Source of the DNA: Streptomyces sp. SID12488
Lineage (GTDB): Bacteria; Actinomycetota; Actinomycetes; Streptomycetales; Streptomycetaceae
Direction of reading: 5' to 3'
Length of the DNA stretch: 64,000 nucleotides
NCBI RefSeq assembly: GCF_010548275.1
Contig: NZ_JAAGLT010000002.1
Coordinates: forward strand, 248,001-312,000
The notes beneath the pieces are model-generated. The model worked only from the letters and a program-made list of their open reading frames with translations. It had not been told where the DNA came from and did not search any database. The translations under genes and the position numbers were made by a program. Shown one piece after another: positions 8,728 to 15,527 of this stretch (the stretch's first letter is position 1; every line of letters begins with the position of its first letter).

Positions 8728-9498
8728 TTGTCCGTCACGACCACCACCGCCGCCGTCGATCTGAGCGGGCTCAGCGCCGCCCGCGGCGGCTCCCGTCGGC
8801 TCACCGGCCATCTCACCCGGCCCACCGGGCCGGGCCCCTGGCCCGGTGTCGTCGTGATCCATGAGGCGCTGGGCGTCAATGACGTGATGCACCGCCAGGC
8901 AGAGCGGCTGGCGAGAGCCGGGTACCTCGTCGTCATGCCAGACCTGTTCACCGACGGAGGGGCCGTACGCTGCCTGGTGCCGACCTTCCGGGCCGCCCTG
9001 TCCGGACGCGGCCGGGCCTTCCACGACATCGAGGCTGCCCGCACCCACCTCGCCCGGGATCCCGACTGCACCGGGCGGATCGGCGTCATCGGCTTCTGCA
9101 TGGGCGGCTCCTTCGCCCTCCTCGCCGTGGGCGGCGACTACGCCGCCGCCGCCGTCAACTACGGCCGCCTGCCCAGGCATCTCGAACAGGCGCTCACCGA
9201 TTCCTGTCCCGTCGTCGCGAGTTACGGGGCCCGTGACCGTACGCTGAAGGGCGCGGCCTCCGGTCTGGAGGCGTCGCTCGACCGGCTCGGCGTCGTCCAC
9301 GACGTCAAGGAGTATCCGGAGGCAGGGCACTCCTTCCTGAACGACGCCGAGGTCGGGCCACGCGCGCTGCGTCCGCTGATGCGTGTCGCCGGAATCAGGC
9401 CGCACCCGGAGTCCGCCGTCGACGCGTGGCGACGCATCGACGATTTCTTCGCCACGCACCTCAAAGGGGACGGCCGGCAGGTCGGCGTCCATCAGTGA
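8728..9498 (+). CDS. Dienelactone hydrolase family protein
   Basis: A 256-residue alpha/beta hydrolase. Family members hydrolyse dienelactones or related esters in the cytoplasm using a Cys-Asp-His triad. Visible are VVIHEALGVND (oxyanion/Glu region, about residues 41-51), the nucleophile elbow GFCMGGS (Cys about 124), GARDRT (Asp about 169) and GHSF (His about 200). A TTG start is used because ggagga lies 5 nt upstream and the family N-terminus fits. No aromatic-degradation neighbours are present, so the physiological substrate is unknown. Confidence 0.85.
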   Translation: MSVTTTTAAVDLSGLSAARGGSRRLTGHLTRPTGPGPWPGVVVIHEALGVNDVMHRQAERLARAGYLVVMPDLFTDGGAVRCLVPTFRAALSGRGRAFHDIEAARTHLARDPDCTGRIGVIGFCMGGSFALLAVGGDYAAAAVNYGRLPRHLEQALTDSCPVVASYGARDRTLKGAASGLEASLDRLGVVHDVKEYPEAGHSFLNDAEVGPRALRPLMRVAGIRPHPESAVDAWRRIDDFFATHLKGDGRQVGVHQ

Positions 9499-9655
9499 CC
9501 CGGCACCCGCACTGCCGGCCAGCACGATCAGACCGGACACGGACGACATCGCCCCGTAGAGCCCGAGCTGCCCTTCGGCGGCGAGATCGGGCACCCAGGC
9601 CCGGTCCCAAGGGGCGACGTCCTGTTCCGGGCTTCCTTCCCAGCCGGAGTGACGG
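9495..9655 (-). pseudogene. Remnant of an MFS transporter C-terminus
   Basis: Reading the minus strand from about 9655 gives a stretch resembling the last two transmembrane helices of a major facilitator: APWDRAWVPDLAAEGQLGLY followed by GAMSSVSGLIVLAGSAGAG. It has no start, no rest of the gene, and runs antisense into the end of the dienelactone hydrolase gene. I read it as a decayed fragment; chance similarity of hydrophobic frames is possible. Confidence 0.4.
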
Positions 9656-9658
9656 GCG

Positions 9659-10228
9659 TCAACTCCTGGTGACCTGCTCGTCGAGTAGCTGCTCCAACAG
9701 ATTGTTGTCGCCGAGGAAGCTCTTCACCGAGGCGTCCTCGTTGCGTTGAGGGTCTATGCCCGACCAGGTCAGGGCGTATCCCGCGTCGGCGCCGAGCTGG
9801 GCCAGGAACGCCCGCTGGGCACGGCGGTTGCCCTCACGGAACGGGTGGAGGACGTTCAGGTCGCCGTACGACGTGGCCAGTTGGATGACGAATTCCTGCC
9901 GAGGGAGACTCCACAGCCGGCCGGATGAGGCGAGGCGGCCGAATACCTCTCCGGCGTAGGACACCAGGTTTCTCGCCGGACAGAACGGTGTGCGCTGGGC
10001 GATTTTCACGGTGCGTAACTCGCCTGCCCACGGATAGATGTCACCGAAGATCACGGCATGGAACGCTTGGAGATAGCCGAGGTCGTACGCGCCGGGTAGG
10101 GGGCGTTTGGCGAGCATGACGAGGCGCGCCCGGGTGATGTCCGCCTCCGCTGCCGCGAGCAGCTGATGGTCGGTGATGCCGAGTTTGTTGCGCAGCACGC
10201 CGTTGGGCATGGCGTACGGGTCGTTCAC
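9659..10228 (-). CDS. Fic family toxin (Fic/DOC AMPylase-like)
   Basis: A 189-residue Fic-domain protein. Fic enzymes transfer AMP, or other nucleotide parts, to target hydroxyls. The active-site loop reads HPFREGNRRAQR (about residues 133-144), keeping the catalytic His, Phe, acidic residue, Gly-Asn and the two Arg of HxFx(D/E)GN(G/K)RxxR; the usual second Gly is Arg here. The N-terminal IYPWAGELRTV segment (about 65-75) is the usual Fic flap region. No own inhibitory helix is evident, which fits a class I Fic controlled by a separate antitoxin. The gene overlaps the upstream antitoxin by 4 bp. Confidence 0.88.
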   Translation of the reverse strand: MNDPYAMPNGVLRNKLGITDHQLLAAAEADITRARLVMLAKRPLPGAYDLGYLQAFHAVIFGDIYPWAGELRTVKIAQRTPFCPARNLVSYAGEVFGRLASSGRLWSLPRQEFVIQLATSYGDLNVLHPFREGNRRAQRAFLAQLGADAGYALTWSGIDPQRNEDASVKSFLGDNNLLEQLLDEQVTRS

Positions 10229-10575
10229 CCTGCTCGCCGCTCCGAAGTCTGTCGGTGGCGGGCGATCGCGCGGGCGACAAGGGTGTCCACGTCGAGGTCG
10301 CCCTTCACGTATGCCTCGGTGTCGCGGGCTGAGGCGTTGGAGGCCTGGAGCCCCTCGGCCTCGATGGAGCCGGTGGCCGAGGCGACGGCTGCACGTCGTG
10401 CCGCTCGGCCGCGCAGCGCCTCGAAGGCCTCGACGGACAGGAGGACGCCCTGGGGCTTGCGGTGGGCGCCGATCAGGACCGGGTCGGCATCCGCGCCGGA
10501 CTCCGACAGGTCAGCCAGGATCCGCGACAGTCCCGCGCGTGCGTCGCTGACGGTCACGACCTCAGGGATCTCCAT
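10225..10575 (-). CDS. Fic antitoxin, Phd/YefM-like N-terminus with VbhA-like inhibitory motif
   Basis: A 116-residue partner of the Fic toxin. The first ~60 residues (VTVSDARAGLSRILADL, then VLIGAHRKPQGVLLSVEAFEAL) match the DNA-binding Phd/YefM antitoxin fold. The second half contains SIEAEG (about residues 71-76), fitting the Fic-inhibitory (S/T)xxxE(G/N) motif, followed by GDLDVDTLVARAIARHR, a typical end of VbhA-like antitoxins. One protein thus seems to combine operator binding and active-site inhibition. First gene of the pair, translationally coupled to fic; a weak -10-like element lies near 10585-10600. Motif assignments are by eye. Confidence 0.75.
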   Translation of the reverse strand: MEIPEVVTVSDARAGLSRILADLSESGADADPVLIGAHRKPQGVLLSVEAFEALRGRAARRAAVASATGSIEAEGLQASNASARDTEAYVKGDLDVDTLVARAIARHRQTSERRAG

Positions 10576-10579
10576 GCTG

Positions 10580-10846
10580 TCACCGTACCCATATAGAGGC
10601 TTGATTCTGTACAGATTCTAGTACGGATTCCGGTGAGTGTCCCGTCCTGGGCGGCGGGTTCGCCGTCCTGCAAGCGGAGCTGGACAACGGGCCGGTGGCG
10701 CCACAGGGGGGGGCAGGTGCGAACCGAGCCGAAATCGTGAAGTTCTCGCCGATGTCGGCGAGGTTGAACCGGACCACCGGTACATCGCGCTGGTCGAGTT
10801 CGGTGATCACCATGTCGGCGGTGATGCCGTCGGCCTCGGTGGCCAC
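10580..10846 (-). pseudogene. Truncated ATP-grasp peptide maturase (TgmB/MvdD-like) N-terminus
   Basis: The minus strand from about 10860 encodes RPVLVATEADGITADMV and ELDQRDVPVVRFNLADIGEN, closely resembling the first ~50 residues of ATP-grasp ribosomal peptide maturases. After that the frame turns into unrelated proline/serine-rich sequence and ends without an ATP-grasp domain. No precursor peptide is visible. I read this as a remnant broken when neighbouring DNA was inserted. Confidence 0.5.
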
Positions 10847-10988
10847 CAGTACCGGCCGCTCCGAGAACGACCAAGCGTCCGTCCGGATCGCTCCGGCGCG
10901 GGGCGCCTCCTTGCGTAGCCGTCAAGGTAGCCACGGAAGCATCCTCCCCGCATGTTCGTGCAGGTCATAGCGGTGCGGTGCTTCTCTC

Positions 10989-11056
10989 CGGCGTATGGCC
11001 CGGCTAGTCTGCCACCAAGGCCTCTGTCAGTGAATATGCTGGTCAGAGGCCTCTTC
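10989..11056 (+). repeat. Diverged second copy of the rnpB 3' end and terminator
   Basis: The ~66 nt here align with 2649-2719: ggcgta(t/c)ggcccggct, gtctgcc, ccaagg, then a hairpin aggcctctgtcag (11018-11030) / ctggtcagaggcct (11039-11052) and cctctt. The stem differs in sequence from the rnpB terminator but is still paired, so the copy kept its structure. No other part of rnpB is here, so it is not a functional RNase P RNA. It marks the start of the defence island and could be one end of an integration event. Confidence 0.8.
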
Positions 11057-11243
11057 GGGTCCTACCGCGATGACTGAGCGGGCTACGAAGTTCCGGCCAA
11101 CGGGTACCTCTTGGACAGCTCTGCTTCGTCCAAAGGCACTGCGGAGCGAGTTGCGCATCGCGCGATCCATCCGGCGGACCCCACTCGTGACAGGCGGGAA
11201 ATTGCATCCTGCGGCTGCGGCCGTAGCAGTTGACCCAGTGGCA

Positions 11244-13175
11244 CTATCCCGCACTGAGCGCCGTGGCATTTGATCTCCCAGGCTTCACCAGATCATGTAG
11301 TTTCGCCCGAGTCTCCGGATCTGTTGAGTAGATGGCCGTGCCGACCATGCCACGCGTCAAGAGCACCTTGTACGTATTGCGGATCAACCGATCCACGTCG
11401 ATGTCCGATGCCACGCTCTGGCCGTTCCCCTTCCGCAGGGCGGGGTCCTTCGAAGCGGTCCGGTCGACAACCCAGCCGTTCTCTCGCCAGACTAGGTCGG
11501 GCCCAATGATCACGCCGCTCCAGTCGTACTCGAAGCCCTGCGCCGTGTAGACGCAGCCGACTTGGCCGAAGCCCGCAGGGTCAGTGGCCCAGAGCGCTGA
11601 TGGCGGTGCGCCCATGATCGACCGCTCACCCTTGAGGTTCCACGGTCGGCCCCAGTCGCCGATCTGAACATCGTCGGGAAGCGGCTCACCGGGCTTGGCA
11701 TCCGACCAGCGCCAACAGAACCCGGCTGACAACCTGGCCCCGTACCCCTTTGATCGCTTTTCGTCCAGAAAGGCTTCCAACTCCTCCGGGGAATCGACGA
11801 CATCAAGCTGCATCCGGCCGTCGGGTTCCCATGTGACGGCCTGGTCGCCCTCCAGGCCCAGCAGTCGTACGACCCACCGCAGATACGCGTCGCTCCCACC
11901 GCAGCGGAACTGGCTGTCCAGCTCCACCTCTCGGCATGGCAGATCCTTCTGCGCGGCAGCTGCCTTGATCTCCTCGACAGTCCCCGTCTCCCCGGGCCGT
12001 ACCACCTGATGCTGGTCCAGGAGAAAGACCGGCACACGGGCCACGTCGATCAGTTCCTCAAGCTGCCGCTTGCCAGTGCGCTGAGTCGCTGGAGTGAACC
12101 GGCTCGCGGACGTCTCCCGCACGCGATGGGCTTCGTCGCACACCAACACGTCCAGGCTGTTGCGGTTGGCGGTCACGAAACTGTTGAAGTACTTGAAGAG
12201 GTCCCGTACTTCGGGCTTCCGTGCGCCGGCCACCTTGCGCATGGTCTTGGTGAACGACTGTGAGCCGGTTGCGTGCAGTGCGGGAACTCCACGCCGGTAA
12301 AGCTCTCCCAGCAACGACAGAGCGATCACGCTCTTGCCGGTCCCCGGCCCACCCGTGATGATCACGACTTCCTTGTGATCAGCCTCGTGCGCCCGCTCGA
12401 CGGCTTTCAATACGGTCTCGTACGCCACACGCTGCTCGTCGAGAAGCACGAACTGCTCCCGCTCGCGGACCTCCTGCGCCGCGACGGCCATCAACTGCTT
12501 CGAAGGCTGGACCTTGGCGAGCAGCAACTCGTCGGCTGCCGCGGCTCCGGATGCGGTGCTCAGCTTCGACTGCAGGTATGCGAGGAACTCCCCGCGCCTG
12601 TCCGCCGTGAACAGGCGGCCCCGCTCACTGATTTCGACCTCGTCGAGGCCTGATACGCCGAACGCTGTCGCGTTGTGCAGATAGGCGACGCCGGAGATCC
12701 GTTCAGGGTGCCGGGCCAGTGCCCCGTTGAATGCGACGAGGTAGTCACAGTAACCGCGTACCTGCTCAATGGGATTGAGGACCGGACGGGAGTAGTCGTT
12801 CAAGTGGCACAGCAGAGGATCATCATCGTCGGGGTGAGCCTCACTCCACTGCTTGAGCTCAACGACGACATACGACGGCTCACCAGTCCGGGGATGAACA
12901 CCGGCGAGAACCGCATCGGCCCGCTTGCTCGTCAATGGCAGCCCGAACTCCAGCAACACCTCCACCTGACCCAGCCCCGCATCGAGCAGTGCGTCGGTGA
13001 GCGCCGGGATACTCCGCTCCCAGGATCGCACCTCCGTCATGCTTGGCCTGTACCCATGCACCCGAGTGAACTGCTCGGTGAGATACAGGCCCAGCGATCC
13101 TTCAAGGTGGCGGGCGGCGACCGCGGTGGCGGAGTCGCGGAACAGCAAGAGAGGCCCCCAGGCAGCACGAAACAA
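11244..13175 (-). CDS. PD-(D/E)XK-like nuclease fused to DUF2075 helicase-like NTPase (copy A)
   Basis: A 643-residue protein. The N-terminal ~200 residues look like a PD-(D/E)XK nuclease: LEFGLPLTSKRADAVLAG (Asp about residue 87) followed by VVVELKQ (E-x-K about 105). From about residue 275 comes a DUF2075/SF1-like motor with Walker A GGPGTGKS, Walker B VLVCDEAHR and QFRCGGSDA. The C-terminal block YTAQGFEYDWSGVIIGPD, ending NTYKVLLTRGMVGTAIYSTD, resembles helicase motifs V-VI. DUF2075 proteins are predicted DNA/RNA-dependent ATPases often found in defence islands; the substrate is unknown. A TTG start is used because family similarity begins there. Tandem paralogue of the next gene. Confidence 0.8.
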   Translation of the reverse strand: MFRAAWGPLLLFRDSATAVAARHLEGSLGLYLTEQFTRVHGYRPSMTEVRSWERSIPALTDALLDAGLGQVEVLLEFGLPLTSKRADAVLAGVHPRTGEPSYVVVELKQWSEAHPDDDDPLLCHLNDYSRPVLNPIEQVRGYCDYLVAFNGALARHPERISGVAYLHNATAFGVSGLDEVEISERGRLFTADRRGEFLAYLQSKLSTASGAAAADELLLAKVQPSKQLMAVAAQEVREREQFVLLDEQRVAYETVLKAVERAHEADHKEVVIITGGPGTGKSVIALSLLGELYRRGVPALHATGSQSFTKTMRKVAGARKPEVRDLFKYFNSFVTANRNSLDVLVCDEAHRVRETSASRFTPATQRTGKRQLEELIDVARVPVFLLDQHQVVRPGETGTVEEIKAAAAQKDLPCREVELDSQFRCGGSDAYLRWVVRLLGLEGDQAVTWEPDGRMQLDVVDSPEELEAFLDEKRSKGYGARLSAGFCWRWSDAKPGEPLPDDVQIGDWGRPWNLKGERSIMGAPPSALWATDPAGFGQVGCVYTAQGFEYDWSGVIIGPDLVWRENGWVVDRTASKDPALRKGNGQSVASDIDVDRLIRNTYKVLLTRGMVGTAIYSTDPETRAKLHDLVKPGRSNATALSAG

Positions 13176-13179
13176 CTCG

Positions 13180-13222
13180 TGCGGGTGGGGGCATGTCCTG
13201 AGGCGGAAGCCCGGCGGGCCGC
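13180..13222 (-). promoter_or_regulatory. Upstream element shared by both DUF2075 genes (copy A)
   Basis: On the minus strand the block gcggcccgccgggcttccg, then aggacatgcccccacccgca, lies 5-45 bp before the start of copy A. The same two blocks with a few changes precede copy B (15303-15348). It could be a common promoter/operator or simply carried along in the duplication. Confidence 0.5.
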
Positions 13223-13282
13223 ATTGACGATTGATCGAATGCTACCGAACGGCGTGCAGGGCGGACCGGCCGAACAACGTCG

Positions 13283-15292
13283 TCAAGGGGTGGCGATCTT
13301 GCGCATTTGTTTGGGGAGCGGATGCCGCACCGAGGTGATCACATGTCCACGCAGAGCGTCCCGGGTCGCCTCGTCCGTGGAGTAGATCACCACACCCATG
13401 ATTCCGCGGGTCAGTAGGACGTGATAGGCGTTACGGATACATCGGTCGATATCGTCCTCGTCGATCGACTTGGGTCGCAGTTCTGGGTCTTGGGTGGCGG
13501 TCCGGTCGATGACGAAACGGCCCTCACGCCAGACGAGATCAGGGCCGATGATCACGCCCACCCAGTCGAACTCGAAGGTCTGGGCGGTGTAGACGCAACC
13601 GACCTGCCCGGTTCCCCGCGGGTCGGTAGCCCAGAAGTCGGCATCGGGTGCGCCCTCCACGGCATGGCCGCTTTTCACGTTCCAGGGCTGCTGCCAACCG
13701 TCGATGGTGACGTCCGGGACCAGCTCGCCGTTGTCGTCCGGATTACTCCACGGCCAGCAGAAACCGGCGACGATGCGCGTGCTCGCCCCTGCGAGTCGCT
13801 GCCCTTCGAGGAAGTCCGTCATTTCCTGCGGAGAGTCGGCGAGGTGAACCTGCATCCGACCGTCGGGCACCCAGACTTGCGGGGTGTGCACGCCCACGCT
13901 CAGCAGCTTCAGCACCCAGTCCCGGTAGTAGGCGCTTCCCTGGGCCCGGAACATGCCGCCGAGGTCGATGAGGGTGTGCCGAAGCCCCAACGCCTTAGCA
14001 CGTTCGATCAGGTACTCGGCCGTGCCGACCTCGCCGGGACGCAGGGACTGCCAGTCGTCGAGCAGGAAGACGGGAACGCGGGCGGCCTCTATGATCTCGT
14101 CCGCCTGAGGGCGTGCGTTCTCCCGCTCCTCGCGCGGCGTGTACCGGTCGACGGAGTGGCGGCGAATGCGGTGTGCCTCGTCGCAGATGACCACGTCGCA
14201 GCTGTCCGGCGGCAGCTTCTTCAGCTGGTTGAAGTAGGTGAACAGCCGTGTGGCTTCCTTCTGTAGCTTTCCCTTCATGCCGCGCGGCGCGTTGCGCGCG
14301 TATGTCTCGCGAAGGGTCAGCGTGAGTGCCTTGGCACCCGACGCGTGAACGACGTTCAAGCCGGCCTGGTCGAGAGTCCGTCGGAGTTCGAGAGCGATCG
14401 CGCTCTTGCCGCTGCCCGGCCCACCCCGGACGATGATGACTTCCTTGGTGGCGCCCTCACGGACCCGTCGTACCGCTTCGTGTACGTCCTGGTGCGCCAA
14501 CTCCTGCTCGTCCAGCAGTTGGAATCGCTCCGGCGGCCCCATACGCGTGGGGAGGTTGACGTCGGCGATCTTCGGAGGATCGTACTCAGGGGAGTCGATC
14601 AGTACCTGGGCAGCCTCTCCACCCGGCAGCGCGGCCAGCCTCGCACCCAGCAACTTCCGGAACGACTCGAGCCGGTCCATGGTGTAAAGCCGTCCGTGTT
14701 CGCTCTCCGGAAGCTTGAACAGCTCTCGTACGTCGTCGTCGTGAGCGTTGTGCATCAGCACGGCTCCGACAACGCTCTCGGGCTTGCCCCGCAGCGCGGC
14801 CTTGTACTGCACCAGGTAGTCGCAGTACTTCTGCACCTGCCGGACCGGATGCAGTTTCCAGTGGTCGAAGCCGAGATCGACGGCGACCGACCGCTCCGGG
14901 TGAACGGCGGCGGAACGTTGCTGCTTCAGCTCGACCAGCACGTACGACGGTGTGCCGCTGCCTGGATGCACCCCGGCCAGGAGCAGGTCCACGTCGGCGT
15001 TGGTGTGCGGGAGCCCGAACTCTACGAACACCTCCACCTGACCAAGACCTCGCTCGACGAGGGCACTGATCACCGGAGGGAGACTGTTCTCCCAGGCTTC
15101 GACAAGACTGTTCGCCGGAGGCGTCTCGTCCTGATCCTTGCCCTTCTTCCGCTTGTGCTGGTCCTTGTAGGCCCGGATCAGCCGTTCGGTCAGCGGACGA
15201 TGAACCATTCCAGGTTGCCGCTTGACCTCCTCGGCCAACGAGGCAGCAGACTCCCGGAGCAGATACGACGACAAGGACTTCCCCCACGGCAC
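13283..15292 (-). CDS. PD-(D/E)XK-like nuclease fused to DUF2075 helicase-like NTPase (copy B)
   Basis: A 669-residue paralogue of the preceding gene with the same layout. The nuclease-like N-terminus has VEFGLPHTNADVDLLLAG and VLVELKQQ, the motor has Walker A RGGPGSGKS and DVVICDEAHR, and the C-terminal YTAQTFEFDWVGVIIGPD and HVLLTRGIMGVVIYSTDE match motifs V-VI. It differs mainly by a charged insert (KDQHKRKKGKDQDE) near residue 45. A GTG start was chosen where similarity to copy A begins; the frame is open about 90 codons further upstream without family resemblance. It is divergent from pglW, with 235 bp between. A defence role is inferred from the neighbourhood. Confidence 0.8.
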   Translation of the reverse strand: MPWGKSLSSYLLRESAASLAEEVKRQPGMVHRPLTERLIRAYKDQHKRKKGKDQDETPPANSLVEAWENSLPPVISALVERGLGQVEVFVEFGLPHTNADVDLLLAGVHPGSGTPSYVLVELKQQRSAAVHPERSVAVDLGFDHWKLHPVRQVQKYCDYLVQYKAALRGKPESVVGAVLMHNAHDDDVRELFKLPESEHGRLYTMDRLESFRKLLGARLAALPGGEAAQVLIDSPEYDPPKIADVNLPTRMGPPERFQLLDEQELAHQDVHEAVRRVREGATKEVIIVRGGPGSGKSAIALELRRTLDQAGLNVVHASGAKALTLTLRETYARNAPRGMKGKLQKEATRLFTYFNQLKKLPPDSCDVVICDEAHRIRRHSVDRYTPREERENARPQADEIIEAARVPVFLLDDWQSLRPGEVGTAEYLIERAKALGLRHTLIDLGGMFRAQGSAYYRDWVLKLLSVGVHTPQVWVPDGRMQVHLADSPQEMTDFLEGQRLAGASTRIVAGFCWPWSNPDDNGELVPDVTIDGWQQPWNVKSGHAVEGAPDADFWATDPRGTGQVGCVYTAQTFEFDWVGVIIGPDLVWREGRFVIDRTATQDPELRPKSIDEDDIDRCIRNAYHVLLTRGIMGVVIYSTDEATRDALRGHVITSVRHPLPKQMRKIATP

Positions 15293-15302
15293 GCCAGATC
15301 CC

Positions 15303-15348
15303 TTGCGGGTGGAGGCATGTCCTGGGAAACGGAAGCCTGGCGGGCCGC
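15303..15348 (-). promoter_or_regulatory. Upstream element shared by both DUF2075 genes (copy B)
   Basis: Minus-strand blocks gcggcccgccaggcttccg and aggacatgcctccacccgca, about 11-56 bp before the GTG of copy B. They match the element before copy A at most positions, with a spacer longer by about 3 bp. Confidence 0.5.
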
Positions 15349-15527
15349 GATGACAGCGAGCAACGCTAGCTCGCTTCGGAGCCGCAGGTGCAAGATCGAG
15401 CCAGGGGTCCCAAGTAAGCAAGGGAGGGAGATAATCGCTGCAAGGTAGGGTCAGCCGGAAGATTTTTAAGTGAATGCTTCCTGTGCCTGCCTGTACGGGA
15501 ACGGAAGGACACCGCGGAGGTCGGACT

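Noticed and set aside
10989..11056. A second functional rnpB
   Set aside because: Only the last ~25 nt and the terminator are present; none of the catalytic core blocks are found.
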